From: Alteromonas sp. 5E99-2
GTDB lineage: Bacteria; Pseudomonadota; Gammaproteobacteria; Enterobacterales; Alteromonadaceae
Direction of reading: 5' to 3'
NCBI RefSeq assembly: GCF_017368475.1
Contig: NZ_JAFNJE010000010.1
Span: 82,719-146,718, forward strand
Length of the DNA stretch: 64,000 nt
Shown: positions 40,875 to 50,040 of the stretch, piece by piece
Layout of the letters: every line of letters begins with the position of its first letter
Position numbering within the stretch: position 1 is the stretch's first letter
Notes under the pieces: generated by a model
What the model was told of the DNA's origin: nothing
The model's database searches: none
Seen by the model: the letters and a program-made list of their open reading frames with translations, nothing else
Program-made: the position numbers and the translations under genes

Positions 40875-43346
40875 ATGCAAGCTTTTGGTATCCGAGCGAT
40901 TCGGCTCCTTATTGTTTCATCGCTTGTTGCGTTGCCGTGTGCAAATGCGGCTATACAGCAAACGAAAGGGAACTTCGAAGATAAATTTAGGCAACTGGAT
41001 GAGGTTTTGCCTACTCCTAACGTTTATCGAAATGCAGCTGGTGAGCCAGGGCATCAATATTGGCAACAAGAAGTTGACTATAAAATAGATGCAACGTTAG
41101 ACGAAGAAAAACGTCGTCTGGAAGCCACTGAAACCATCGTTTATAAAAACAATTCTCCTGACACGCTAAAATACCTTTGGGTTCAATTAGACCAAAATAA
41201 ATTTAAAGATGACTCATTATCTGCGTTAACAACAACCTTTGGCGGCATTGGTAACCGCGGTCCGGCGACACAATCGGCAAGTGGTGGTAAACCCGCTCAA
41301 TTGAGTTTAGCTGCGCTAAGACGTATGCAGTTTGTCGAAGACACTGAATTAGGTTATCAGATTTCTCGCGTTGAAAATAAAGCAGGCGAGACACTAAAAA
41401 TCACCACAGTTGGCACTTTGATGCGTGTTGACTTAGTTAAGCCTCTAAAACCAGGGGAAAGCGTTACTTTCGATATCGATTTTGCCTTTAACATAGTTGA
41501 AGAAGATGCCGTATCAGCACGTTCTGGTTACGAACATTTTCCTGATGATGAACGTGAAGGCGGCAACGATATATTCTTGGTTGCACAATGGTTCCCGCGT
41601 TTAGCTGCATACACTGACTATGAAGCTTGGACGAACAAGGAGTTCATTGGTCGCGGCGAATTCACTCTTGAATTTGGTGACTACGATGTATCGTTAACTG
41701 TGCCTGCGGATCACATTGTTTCTGCTACCGGAGCACTTCAAAATCCAAAAGATGTACTTACCCGTAAGCAAAGAAGTCGCCTGAAAGAAGCTGAAACATC
41801 AGATCGCATAGTATTTATTGTGACTGAAGAAGAAGCGCTAGAAAATGAAAAAGAAGGCACTGACAAAACCAAAACATGGAACTTTAAAGCCGATAACGTA
41901 AGAGATTTTGCGTGGGCATCTTCACGTAAGTTCATGTGGGACGCGAAAGGTCATCAACAAGGTGGCGATGTTCAACCTTTAGTTATGGCGATGTCGTTTT
42001 ATCCAAAAGAAGGTGGCGACTTATGGAAGAAGTATTCAACTGAAGCCATTGTTCACACTATGGATGTCTACAGCGAATTTTCATTTGATTACCCTTATCC
42101 AGTTGCTCAGTCTGTAAACGGGCCTGTTGGCGGTATGGAATACCCGATGATCACGTTCAACGGTCCTCGTACTGAATTACAAGACGACGGCAGTAGAACC
42201 TACACTTTGGCTGAAAAACGTTTCCTAATTGGTGTTGTTATTCACGAAGTGGGTCACATTTATTTCCCTATGGTTGTGAATTCAGACGAGCGCCAATGGA
42301 CTTGGATGGATGAAGGTTTAAATAGCTTCTTAGACGGTGTTGCTGGTCGCGAATGGGACCCAACTATTCCTTGGGGTGTTGAACCAAGAGATGTAACAGG
42401 TTACATGAAGTCTAATACCCAAGTACCCATCATGACTCAGTCTGATTCAGTACTTCGTTTAGGTCCGAATGCATACACCAAACCAGCAGCGGCATTGAAT
42501 ATCTTACGCGAAACCATTTTAGGTCGTGAACTGTTTGATTTTGCCTTTAAAGAATATGCTCAGCGCTGGATGTTTAAACGCCCTACTCCTTCAGATTTCT
42601 TCCGTACTATGGAAGAAGCATCAGGCGTAGATTTAGACTGGTTCTGGCGTGGTTGGTTCTACAGCACAGATCACGTTGATATTTCTTTAGACAGTGTTTA
42701 CAAGCTTCGTTTAGATACCAAAAATCCTGATATCGATTTTGACCGTGAACGTCAATTTGAGTTAGACAAGCCTCTTTCACTCACTGATGAGCGCAACAAA
42801 AAAGAAGGTATCGAGCTTTGGGTTGACCGTTTTGAAGATCTTGACGATTTTTATGACGCAAACGACCGCTTCACTGTTACCAACAAAGAAAGAAATGCCT
42901 ACAACAAATTCCTTAAAGGCCTTAAGCCTTGGGAAAAAACAGCCTTTGAACGCGCTATTGATGAAGACAAAAACTATTATGTTTTAGATTTTTCAAACAA
43001 AGGTGGCTTGGTAATGCCTATTATCTTGGAACTGAGCTTTGCTGACGGTACCACTGACAGCATGCGTATTCCTGCTGAAATCTGGCGTCGTACTCCAAAT
43101 GCAGTATCTAAGCTTATTGTAACGGATAAAGACAAAGAGCTCGTCAGTGTAACGGTAGACCCAAGATGGGAAACAGCTGATGTTGATGTTGAAAACAACC
43201 ATTACCCGCGCAGAATTATTCCTTCGCGCATCGAGGCATTCAAAGCAAAACCTCGTAGCGGTAATGTTAACCGCGACATCATGCAAGACATCAAAACTGA
43301 GCTAAAAACAGAAGACAAAGAAGAAAATGACGACACAGATAATTAA
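40875..43346 (+). CDS. Secreted M1 family zinc metallopeptidase
   Basis: 823 residues with a signal peptide ending CANA (about 1-25). The zinc site is H457-E458-x-x-H461 with E480, 18 residues on (HEVGHIYFP ... WMDEGLN). The exopeptidase-like motif is VNGPVGGMEYPMITF in place of the standard GAMEN. The C-terminal 250 residues are a charged domain ending in a Glu/Asp/Lys-rich tail. Probably a periplasmic aminopeptidase-like enzyme. Its last 20 bases overlap the next gene, so the two are coupled. Confidence 0.93.
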   Translation: MQAFGIRAIRLLIVSSLVALPCANAAIQQTKGNFEDKFRQLDEVLPTPNVYRNAAGEPGHQYWQQEVDYKIDATLDEEKRRLEATETIVYKNNSPDTLKYLWVQLDQNKFKDDSLSALTTTFGGIGNRGPATQSASGGKPAQLSLAALRRMQFVEDTELGYQISRVENKAGETLKITTVGTLMRVDLVKPLKPGESVTFDIDFAFNIVEEDAVSARSGYEHFPDDEREGGNDIFLVAQWFPRLAAYTDYEAWTNKEFIGRGEFTLEFGDYDVSLTVPADHIVSATGALQNPKDVLTRKQRSRLKEAETSDRIVFIVTEEEALENEKEGTDKTKTWNFKADNVRDFAWASSRKFMWDAKGHQQGGDVQPLVMAMSFYPKEGGDLWKKYSTEAIVHTMDVYSEFSFDYPYPVAQSVNGPVGGMEYPMITFNGPRTELQDDGSRTYTLAEKRFLIGVVIHEVGHIYFPMVVNSDERQWTWMDEGLNSFLDGVAGREWDPTIPWGVEPRDVTGYMKSNTQVPIMTQSDSVLRLGPNAYTKPAAALNILRETILGRELFDFAFKEYAQRWMFKRPTPSDFFRTMEEASGVDLDWFWRGWFYSTDHVDISLDSVYKLRLDTKNPDIDFDRERQFELDKPLSLTDERNKKEGIELWVDRFEDLDDFYDANDRFTVTNKERNAYNKFLKGLKPWEKTAFERAIDEDKNYYVLDFSNKGGLVMPIILELSFADGTTDSMRIPAEIWRRTPNAVSKLIVTDKDKELVSVTVDPRWETADVDVENNHYPRRIIPSRIEAFKAKPRSGNVNRDIMQDIKTELKTEDKEENDDTDN

Positions 43347-43836
43347 ATCTGTGTTGGCAATGGTACTGCTAGCCTCGCTAGCAGTACCTGTTTCTGCCCA
43401 CCAAATTAAATCTGCGATAACCACAGTTTTGTTCAACCCTAGAACAGAAAATATAGAAGTATCACACCGATTTAATTTGCACGACGCAGAACACGCTGTA
43501 AAAGCACTCTTCAACAAAAACTCCGACATACTGGACGACATTCTTACGCAAGCTGAATTTGCCGCTTACGTTAACGAACGTTTTGCACTTTTGAATCAAG
43601 ATGACAGTGCTATTGCACTTAACGATGTAGGTTTTGAAGTAGAAGGTAAACACTTTTGGGTGTATCAAGAAACAGCTCAGCCCCCTGAATTAAAAGGGCT
43701 GAAAGTACGTCATGATAGCCTAAGAGACATTTGGCCCGACCAAGTCAACACACTGAATGTAGAAGGCAAAGGCGATATTCAAACCCTTACCTTTAATGAC
43801 AATGTAACTCTACTTAGCGTAGAGTTTGGTCACTAA
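43327..43836 (+). CDS. DUF6702 family exported protein
   Basis: 169 residues with a clear signal peptide (ends PVSA, about 1-24). It resembles DUF6702 proteins (HQIKSAITTVLFNPRTENIEVSHRFNLHDAEHAV), which are found beside M1 peptidases in this group of bacteria. The start lies inside the M1 gene, indicating translational coupling and probably a shared function at the envelope. Its stop is only three bases from the end of the convergent RNA methyltransferase gene. Role unknown. Confidence 0.85.
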   Translation: MTTQIIKSVLAMVLLASLAVPVSAHQIKSAITTVLFNPRTENIEVSHRFNLHDAEHAVKALFNKNSDILDDILTQAEFAAYVNERFALLNQDDSAIALNDVGFEVEGKHFWVYQETAQPPELKGLKVRHDSLRDIWPDQVNTLNVEGKGDIQTLTFNDNVTLLSVEFGH

Positions 43837-43839
43837 GCT

Positions 43840-44331
43840 CTATTCAATACGGCTGTTATTGTTGTTATCTCTAGCTGCACTGATTGCCGTATTACTTCTA
43901 TCGTAATTTTCTTTCGACAGCCTGTCGTACAATACAATGTTAGCTGCCCCACCTAAATTCAAATTATGAGAGCAAGGAATATAAACCACTTCATCTGCTG
44001 CCTCTATTAGGTCTGGGGGGACTGTGCCATCTTCTGGGCCAAATATATAGAATGCACTTTGTGGGTGTTCAAATTCTGGCAGTGGCGTTGCATTTTCGAC
44101 TAATTCAATCACCACTACTTTGGCACCTCGTGGTTTAATAGAAAGTAAGTCCTCTACTCCAATAGTAGGAATTTTATACCGCATATTTTGTGTATCGGCG
44201 TTAAAGTCTTTTGCGTAACCAAAACGATTTCCCGAATAAAACACAGAGCTGGCGCCAAAGCCACCGCAAGCTCTTAAAATCGATGCAACATTCGATGCTG
44301 ACTTAGGATTAACTAATCCAATACTTACCAT
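43840..44331 (-). CDS. TrmH/SpoU-family RNA methyltransferase
   Basis: 163 residues, the minimal SPOUT form without an N-terminal RNA-binding domain. Conserved motifs: N-terminal NPKSASNVASILRACGGFG with the family Asn, FGPEDGTVPPDLI, and the knot motif VYIPCSHNLNLGGAANIVLYDRL. It methylates the ribose or base of an RNA, most likely tRNA. It converges on the M1/DUF6702 pair. Target position not predictable here. Confidence 0.9.
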   Translation of the reverse strand: MVSIGLVNPKSASNVASILRACGGFGASSVFYSGNRFGYAKDFNADTQNMRYKIPTIGVEDLLSIKPRGAKVVVIELVENATPLPEFEHPQSAFYIFGPEDGTVPPDLIEAADEVVYIPCSHNLNLGGAANIVLYDRLSKENYDRSNTAISAARDNNNNSRIE

Positions 44332-44547
44332 ATTATTGTGCCTTATACAGATTTACTACGACGAGCAAAACTTAATTAAAGCACTATTATGCAGTTGTTT
44401 TTTAAAAAGACGTAATTTTTTATCGGTCATCGATGATGAGTTGCAACGTAAAGTAGGACTCATTAATACTCTAAAAGAAATTGCTCGATATGGTATGTTT
44501 GAAAATAACCAAGTGCACTTTTTTAAGTGCACTACTATAGCCATTCG

Positions 44548-45372
44548 TTATTGCGCTTCAATAGTGCCGATCCGCTTATTGGCATAGTCCAGTATAAGAA
44601 TATATTTATCTTCCAATATGGCATTGCCCATTAAACCCGCAAGTCCTGCATTAGCAAAGTCTAATTGGGGATCATCTGAGTAATAAACATTACCTTCTAC
44701 ACAAATAGTGCCAAGGCAAATGGGTGAACGTGATTTAGCGCCATACAATATAACTTTGCGATCCCAAGCGGGTACTTCCATTGTATGCTCTGGTGCAGTT
44801 GCATGTTCTTTAGACACAAGTTGAAGCCACTGCTCTTTGTTTAACACCAACTTAAATATAGAACTACCTGTATCAAATACGACAGGAGATAAGGTTACAT
44901 CGCCCACATTTACCGATGTGACAATATGCAAACTATCAGTGACTTGCCCGTCAATGTAATTAATCTGCGATGTTGCAAGCTCCTCTGGAATAGCGTTAGC
45001 TTTCATGAATCGATTACGGGGAAAATCGATAATCAACATGCTGTCTTTAAAAAAACTGGCACCTAAGGTACCCACTGCGTGTTCGTCAGATTTTTTTGTG
45101 TCGTGAATCTTAAAGGTATCATTTATTGATTGCCCTGAGGTCGTATCAAATGTCATGATTTTATTACCATCAAATTGATAAGCAGGGGCATACAGATAAG
45201 AAGACGGCGCACCGGTATCCAGTTGCAGTCTGGTGCCATCATTTAGTTTAACTAACATTGCAGCACGCTTTAACTCCACCCCATCTATGGTTTGTTGGCC
45301 CCATTCAAAATTCATCCATTCATTTGCTGATAAATTGAAACTTAATAGAAACACAAAATACATTGCTTTCAT
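44548..45372 (-). CDS. Small exported aspartic protease-like protein with two DTG motifs
   Basis: 274 residues with a signal peptide (about 1-17). Two aspartic-protease motifs occur: D52-T-G-A (QLDTGAPSSYLYAP) and D167-T-G-S (VVFDTGSSIFKLVL), each followed by hydrophobic strands. That is the arrangement of a bilobal pepsin-like enzyme with both catalytic Asp in one chain, yet it is much shorter than pepsin or the known Shewanella pepsin homologues. It could instead be annotated as a retropepsin-like or hypothetical protein. Monocistronic, divergent from the DUF2975 gene. Confidence 0.75.
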   Translation of the reverse strand: MKAMYFVFLLSFNLSANEWMNFEWGQQTIDGVELKRAAMLVKLNDGTRLQLDTGAPSSYLYAPAYQFDGNKIMTFDTTSGQSINDTFKIHDTKKSDEHAVGTLGASFFKDSMLIIDFPRNRFMKANAIPEELATSQINYIDGQVTDSLHIVTSVNVGDVTLSPVVFDTGSSIFKLVLNKEQWLQLVSKEHATAPEHTMEVPAWDRKVILYGAKSRSPICLGTICVEGNVYYSDDPQLDFANAGLAGLMGNAILEDKYILILDYANKRIGTIEAQ

Positions 45373-45457
45373 TGTTGATCCTTAAACGTTAAAATTACTG
45401 TAATAAACTCATTAATTATCGTTATACAATAATTTTTACATGTAGGAAAGAAAAATA

Positions 45458-45961
45458 ATGAAGACTAGTATGATCTTTGTATTGTGCCGCTGGGTTATTT
45501 TAGGTTTAGCTGCAGGACTATGTTTTTACGTTATATGGTCTGTCTTAGTTAATGGACAAATGCCCATTGTAGGGGGAGGAAAGGCTGAAATTGAGTATGC
45601 AAAATTACCGAATACTAGCGCCTATATCGTGAATTTACTGCTAATGCCTAGGGTTATTGGTGCTGTTATTTTGTTTTTTTGGCTACAAAAGCTATTTCAA
45701 CTCTACGAGAAATCTTGTTATTTTTCTCCCAAGAGTATGCAATGCTTTATTTGGATCGTTGTCACTAATGCTGCGTTATACGCGTACACTGTGGTGTTAA
45801 ACATTGGCTTTACGCTGTATATGCGTAAACTTGATACCGGTGATGAATACCCCATAGTTATAGACTTGCTTTATGTATTTACTTTGTTTGTTTCACTCGC
45901 ATTGGTCCATGCACTGAAACACGCAAATAAAATTGAAAATGAGAATAAAGAATTCATATGA
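45458..45961 (+). CDS. DUF2975 membrane protein
   Basis: 167 residues with four membrane helices (WVILGLAAGLCFYVIWSVLV; YIVNLLLMPRVIGAVILFFW; FIWIVVTNAALYAYTVVLNI; IDLLYVFTLFVSLALVHALK). The family is typically encoded directly upstream of a small Cro/CI-type helix-turn-helix gene, exactly as here, with an ATGA overlap. The two probably form a membrane sensor/regulator pair of unknown signal. Preceded by a GGAAAGAAAAA stretch that can serve as ribosome-binding site. Confidence 0.88.
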   Translation: MKTSMIFVLCRWVILGLAAGLCFYVIWSVLVNGQMPIVGGGKAEIEYAKLPNTSAYIVNLLLMPRVIGAVILFFWLQKLFQLYEKSCYFSPKSMQCFIWIVVTNAALYAYTVVLNIGFTLYMRKLDTGDEYPIVIDLLYVFTLFVSLALVHALKHANKIENENKEFI

Positions 45962-46167
45962 AAATTGTTGTGAATCTTGATGTTATGCTAGCTAAACGAA
46001 AAATGAAGTCGAAGGAGCTAGCTGAAAAAGTGGATATTACTCCTGCTAATATGTCTTTACTGAAACAAGGCAAAGTAAAGGGCATAAGGTTTGAAACTTT
46101 ATCGCTCATATGCCATTTCTTAGACTGTCAGCCTGGTGACATCCTAGAATTTGTTGATGAACCTTAA
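45958..46167 (+). CDS. Small Cro/CI (XRE) helix-turn-helix regulator
   Basis: 69 residues, almost entirely one helix-turn-helix domain: LAKRKMKSKELAEKVDITPA, NMSLLKQGKVKGIRFETLSL and CHFLDCQPGDILEFVDE. This is the YozG-like group that accompanies DUF2975 membrane proteins. It overlaps the upstream gene by four bases. It probably autoregulates the pair. Confidence 0.93.
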   Translation: MKIVVNLDVMLAKRKMKSKELAEKVDITPANMSLLKQGKVKGIRFETLSLICHFLDCQPGDILEFVDEP

Positions 46168-46323
46168 GCTCCCCAAAAAATCATGATCATGGTCTTCTAC
46201 TCCATGGCCATTAAGTGCGTGCAATGCTTCAATTTATCTCACCCTTCTTCGCCTCTTAAAGCGACATAATAAAATTTACGAAAAACGTTAGCTGCTAATA
46301 GAGGCAAAAATGAAACGGTGTTT

Positions 46324-47142
46324 TTAGTGATAACCTGCAGCTGCGCTTTTCAATTTAGCGCGATTTTCATCAGATGCTTCAGGCTCTGAGTCACCAAAAA
46401 TACTCGCCATCCAATGTCCATCGGTTGGGTTTGGAAACAACACATAGGTTTTACCAAACAAGGCGCGATCTTCTTTCATCTTTTGCTTACGTCCTTCTAC
46501 ATCATTTTTGACATAATATTTACGACGAAAATCATTTAAATTGTCACCAAGAAAAACCACAAGATTGTAATCTTCCATAATTTCATTTTGACGTATTTCC
46601 TTATTTGATGACTCTCGTAATACGGTAAGGTGCGACTCATCTTTTAATGGAAACCCTAAATGGCGAATGTTACCCAAAGCATACTCAAAGGTATTTTGGC
46701 CCTGCTCTCTGCTGGTAACATAGAATATTTCGACGCCATTTTTGTGACAGAAATCTAAAAATGCTTTTGCACCAGGTGAAGCAACCATTTCATTTTTAGG
46801 AATCCATTTGTCCCAAATGTCATCGTCAAAGAAATCGAGATTTTTATCTACTATGGCAGACCAATAAATAAGGGGCAACGCTAACGTATCATCAAAATCA
46901 GAGACGATAGCCAATGGCTTATCTCCTTTTTTACGTTTTGCTAAAGCTCGCTCCACATGCATTTGTGCAATATTAAATCCTTGATAGTAAAGTGCCTCAT
47001 ATTCAGCTGATGTTTGTTTCCAAGCGAGGGAATACAACAGCGGGTTATTGGTTGGTTGCTCTGCAGCAATAAGTAAAGAAGGGCCAGATAGCACGCTGTG
47101 AATAAACAATATTTTTAATATGTCGCGAAACAACCTAGTCAT
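46324..47142 (-). CDS. e(P4)/class C acid phosphatase family protein (HAD)
   Basis: 272 residues with an N-terminal hydrophobic signal (about 1-26). HAD motifs: nucleophile SDFDDTLALP, motif II FYVTSRE and the acidic motif FLGDNLNDF; the segment QTSAEYEALYYQGFNIAQ is typical of the 5'-nucleotidase lipoprotein e(P4) family. It should dephosphorylate nucleotides such as NMN or AMP in the periplasm or at the outer membrane. No clear lipobox Cys is seen at the signal end, so a soluble periplasmic form is more likely here. Stands alone. Confidence 0.88.
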   Translation of the reverse strand: MTRLFRDILKILFIHSVLSGPSLLIAAEQPTNNPLLYSLAWKQTSAEYEALYYQGFNIAQMHVERALAKRKKGDKPLAIVSDFDDTLALPLIYWSAIVDKNLDFFDDDIWDKWIPKNEMVASPGAKAFLDFCHKNGVEIFYVTSREQGQNTFEYALGNIRHLGFPLKDESHLTVLRESSNKEIRQNEIMEDYNLVVFLGDNLNDFRRKYYVKNDVEGRKQKMKEDRALFGKTYVLFPNPTDGHWMASIFGDSEPEASDENRAKLKSAAAGYH

Positions 47143-47360
47143 AAATGGGTTTACCTAATAAAGAATTTAAATGTTAAGTTGGAACAAGCATTAGACAAAT
47201 TGCCACACAATGCAGTGTGACTACCTCAATTCACATTGTATGTGAACAATAAATGTAAACAACTTCAGCTGTGGCCTCAATAAATTAATACAATAAGGGA
47301 ACTTACAGTTAAAAAGAATGCCTATACCTACTATATATAAGTCATTAGAAATAAATAGTA

Positions 47361-47648
47361 ATGAGACAAGCACTTTTATTTTCGTTAGCGATATTATTGG
47401 GATTAAGTAATGCCCAATCTTATGCTGCGCTCGACGAATTAAATGATACTGCCACTTGTTACTTAGATAACCTGAGTGCGACAGAGTTAGACGTCGAGGA
47501 CGACAACGACGACCTTGGGCTAGTAGCATTCCCTTCAAGGTTTTCTAAACGCTACCTGTATACCCCTCTCTCTTTTATTATTTTCGTTTCCTCTGAAGAG
47601 TTTTTACAACCTCATAGCAGAGCCCCTCCTGTTTCCCTGTTTAGTTAG
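47361..47648 (+). CDS. Small exported protein with C-terminal SRAPP tail
   Basis: 95 residues. Signal-peptide-like N-terminus (about 1-22, ends SYAA), a mid-region rich in Asp/Glu (VEDDNDDLG), a hydrophobic stretch (YTPLSFIIFVSS) and the tail HSRAPPVSLFS. The tail is shared with the 108-residue protein at 10611-10937 (TRAPPAF), suggesting a common class, but no named family is recognised. It stands upstream of the CBS-domain gene. The ribosome-binding site is weak, so the start is uncertain. Confidence 0.5.
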   Translation: MRQALLFSLAILLGLSNAQSYAALDELNDTATCYLDNLSATELDVEDDNDDLGLVAFPSRFSKRYLYTPLSFIIFVSSEEFLQPHSRAPPVSLFS

Positions 47649-47728
47649 TTATTCAATTGATTTTGACGGAAAGAGCACAGCGTTACTTGTCTTTCCGTTA
47701 CCCCTATCTAAAAGCAGGAAAACGTATT

Positions 47729-48286
47729 ATGAAACCATTAAACATTCATTCTATTGGCAATATTCGCAAATTTGCCACTACAACAGAAACTGAGGAAATT
47801 ACTTTACTGAGCCCTGCTCTTTCATTTTTCACTGATTTCACAGTCACTCGCCCTCTGGTTATTGAATCAAATATATCTGCCGTTGATACAGAACGGCTAA
47901 TGAAAAAGGCTCACGTGCGTTTAAAATTAGTTTTAGACGAGAAAGGTGAGTTACTTGGTATTGTGAGCGCAGACGATTTACTAGAACGAAAAATTGTTCA
48001 AAAACTCGATATCGGCATTGATAGAAAAGACCTTTCCATTACTGACTTTATGACGCCACGAGAAAAGTTAAACGTTCTAGATTTTAATGATGTAGAAAAA
48101 AGTAATATTGGGAAAGTCATACATACGCTGAAAAACTCAGGTCAACAGCACTGCCTTGTTGTGGATTCTGATAAACAGCTGATACGAGGCTTATTTTCGG
48201 TGAACGATATTTCCCGTAAACTAAAAATTGAAATTGATGTACAAGACCAACCCAGTTTTTCTAAGTTAGCGATAAAGCTAGATTAA
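47729..48286 (+). CDS. CBS-domain pair protein
   Basis: 185 residues from the ATG at 47729, preceded by AGGAA; an in-frame start 24 codons upstream lacks such a signal. Two CBS motifs: first about residues 50-100 (KAHVRLKLVLDEKGELLGIVSADDLLER), second about 110-165 (MTPREKLNVLDF ... HCLVVDSDKQLIRGLFSVNDISR). CBS pairs bind adenosine nucleotides and usually regulate a partner; none is fused or adjacent here. The gene ends before a strong bidirectional terminator. Confidence 0.88.
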   Translation: MKPLNIHSIGNIRKFATTTETEEITLLSPALSFFTDFTVTRPLVIESNISAVDTERLMKKAHVRLKLVLDEKGELLGIVSADDLLERKIVQKLDIGIDRKDLSITDFMTPREKLNVLDFNDVEKSNIGKVIHTLKNSGQQHCLVVDSDKQLIRGLFSVNDISRKLKIEIDVQDQPSFSKLAIKLD

Positions 48287-48300
48287 TATAACCCAAAGTA

Positions 48301-48333
48301 GTGTAATGGCAGCACAAACTACTGCCATTACAC
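48301..48333. terminator. Bidirectional terminator between CBS and DUF2798 genes
   Basis: GTGTAATGGCAG / CTGCCATTACAC, perfect 12-base arms, between two convergent genes. The arm sequence nearly repeats the hairpin at 7018-7053. Confidence 0.8.
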
Positions 48334-48339
48334 GCCCTT

Positions 48340-48600
48340 CTATTTACCTTTCCGCGTTTGTAATTGAAACATCTCTATTTTCTTTACGAAAAATCGTGAA
48401 AATGTTTGCACTGTTGGACCAAAGCCAAACGAAATGATTGCCGCAGCGGGCCAAGCTAGCATGAAAGCCTGCCCCCACGCAGTGATAAATTCAGGACGCA
48501 AACCAAGGTTAATAAAGGTTACCCACCCACTCATCAAAAACGACAACAACAAGGACATAAATAAGGCAAAGACAGTCCGTTCAAGCAGCATTGCATTCAT
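48340..48600 (-). CDS. DUF2798 small membrane protein
   Basis: 86 residues with two helices (LFMSLLLSFLMSGWVTFINLGL-like and AFMLAWPAAAIISFGFGP). The pattern GxxxxFxxxWxxAxxxxxP and following R-F-V-K-K matches DUF2798, small proteins of unknown role. Translationally coupled to the monooxygenase gene upstream by a four-base overlap. Confidence 0.87.
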   Translation of the reverse strand: MNAMLLERTVFALFMSLLLSFLMSGWVTFINLGLRPEFITAWGQAFMLAWPAAAIISFGFGPTVQTFSRFFVKKIEMFQLQTRKGK

Positions 48601-48887
48601 AAGTTTATGCGACTTAATTTTTCAATATACACCACTTCTGTGAGCTCCATTGCAAGGTAATCTAACGTATGCTTGTGTTTAAAGTGTGCGGTTAGCGCAT
48701 CTTCATTCACCCATTCTTCCCATAGGGTAAACAAATGAGGATTAGCTTTATTTTGCAGCACATCAAAGCGAATACAACCTGACTCTGTTACCGTTTTAGA
48801 TTGCAAAGTTTCAAGCGCTCCGCGAACTTCTTCATGTGTGTTATTAGAGCAGTTTTTTAAACCTGCACTTACCCATAATGTAGACAT
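48597..48887 (-). CDS. Antibiotic-biosynthesis-monooxygenase (ABM) family protein
   Basis: 96 residues, single ferredoxin-like domain. The pattern VTESGCIRFDVLQNKANPHLFTLWEEWVNEDALTAHFKH (here abbreviated: ESGCIRFDVLQ, WEEWVNEDALTAHF) is characteristic of quinol monooxygenase YgiN-like enzymes. It may oxidise or bind quinones. It heads a two-gene operon with DUF2798 and is divergent from a LysR gene, which probably controls it. Confidence 0.9.
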   Translation of the reverse strand: MSTLWVSAGLKNCSNNTHEEVRGALETLQSKTVTESGCIRFDVLQNKANPHLFTLWEEWVNEDALTAHFKHKHTLDYLAMELTEVVYIEKLSRINL

Positions 48888-48931
48888 ATAACCTTCAAAT
48901 TTAAACTCATAATAAACATTAAGAACCTAGA

Positions 48932-48981
48932 ATATACAATTCCTATTTTGAGATATACAATCAAAAAACCAATCATACAAT
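48932..48981. promoter_or_regulatory. Three phased repeats in the LysR divergent promoter
   Basis: ATATACAAT at 48932-48940 and 48953-48961 and CATACAAT at 48974-48981. The spacing is about 21 bases, two helical turns, in the space between the monooxygenase and lysR starts. They are candidate LysR-protein contact sites. Confidence 0.45.
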
Positions 48982-48995
48982 TCAAAAATGAAATC

Positions 48996-49883
48996 ATGAT
49001 TAATGATGTTTTTATCTTTATCAATATTGTTCAGCAACAGAGTTTGTCGAAAGCCGCAAAAAAAATGGGTATCCCTAGCGCAACAATATCTAGGCGCTTA
49101 AAACATCTAGAAGAAAGCGTGGGAAATAAACTCGTTCATCGTTCCGCTCGGCAATTAACATTAACATCTCAAGGCACTTTGTTTTATAACGCCTATGCGC
49201 ATTTGGTTGAGCAATTTGAAACAACCCAACAGCAAATTTCATCTCAAATAAATTCACTTGAAGGTCATTTAAACGTCCTCGCTCCCGCGTCAATATCAAC
49301 AGGAATATTGCAGCCCATGTGGTCAAACTTCATTAAAACTTACCCTGCAATCAAATTAGAGCTTAATTTAAGTAATCAAATTGAAAACTTACTATCTTCC
49401 CAAGCAGATCTTGCATTGCGCATAGGGCCCCAAGCCTCGTCGTCTTTACATCAAAAAAGGCTGGGAACGATTAAAACCCAACTTGTCGCATCACCTAAAT
49501 ATTTAGCTAGCCACAAAGAACCCGACACCATTGACCAATTAACGGAACATAAACTTATTGGTAATCACATTATTTCTGATTGGAAGATGCAAAATGTTAT
49601 CTCGGGTAAGAGACAAGAACTGAGACCCCGATTCAACACACTAATAAATGATATAAGACTTGTTACTCAACTTGTTAACGACGGTCTAGGCATTGCGCTT
49701 TTGCCTTTTTCAGAGACACAGCAATACATTGAAGGAGGTAGTTTGAAAGTAGTACTTCCCAACTGGCAAGGCCCTAATAGAGATATTTATGCAGTTTGGC
49801 CAAGTGGCAAACTATTAAGCAAACGAGCAATCTGCTTAAAAGACTATATGCATCAATACTTAGTTGGTTTACTAGGAGAATAA
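48996..49883 (+). CDS. LysR-family transcriptional regulator
   Basis: 295 residues from the ATG at 48996; the frame stays open 16 codons further upstream, but that stretch overlaps the repeat cluster and lacks the family N-terminus. The winged helix is classical: VFIFINIVQQQSLSKAAKKM, PSATISRRLKHLEESVGNKL, VHRSARQLTLTSQG. The effector domain runs from about 90 (LAPASISTGILQPMWSNF). It belongs to the group with short C-termini that control a divergent small oxidoreductase gene, fitting the monooxygenase next door. Confidence 0.92.
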   Translation: MINDVFIFINIVQQQSLSKAAKKMGIPSATISRRLKHLEESVGNKLVHRSARQLTLTSQGTLFYNAYAHLVEQFETTQQQISSQINSLEGHLNVLAPASISTGILQPMWSNFIKTYPAIKLELNLSNQIENLLSSQADLALRIGPQASSSLHQKRLGTIKTQLVASPKYLASHKEPDTIDQLTEHKLIGNHIISDWKMQNVISGKRQELRPRFNTLINDIRLVTQLVNDGLGIALLPFSETQQYIEGGSLKVVLPNWQGPNRDIYAVWPSGKLLSKRAICLKDYMHQYLVGLLGE

Positions 49884-49990
49884 ATGTCTACACAAGGGAG
49901 GTATCAATTAAAAAACACCGTATTGAGTCATTTTATAAACGTTTATTCTCAACTTATTTGTCGGCCCCCATACAAAACCATGTCAGTTAC

Positions 49991-50004
49991 TTGATCTAAA
50001 TCAA
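49991..50004 (+). promoter_or_regulatory. FNR-type binding site
   Basis: TTGATCTAAATCAA is an exact match to the FNR consensus (TTGAT, four bases, ATCAA). It lies 94 bases before the start of the Aer-like receptor gene, a suitable distance for activation under low oxygen. Confidence 0.7.
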
Positions 50005-50040
50005 ATCAACCAACTCCCCCACAAGTTATAATTGAGAGTC

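Noticed and set aside
44336..44587. Open frame of 83 codons on the + strand between an RNA methyltransferase and the aspartic protease gene
   Set aside because: It has no family resemblance, runs into the end of the convergent protease gene and has no convincing ribosome-binding site.
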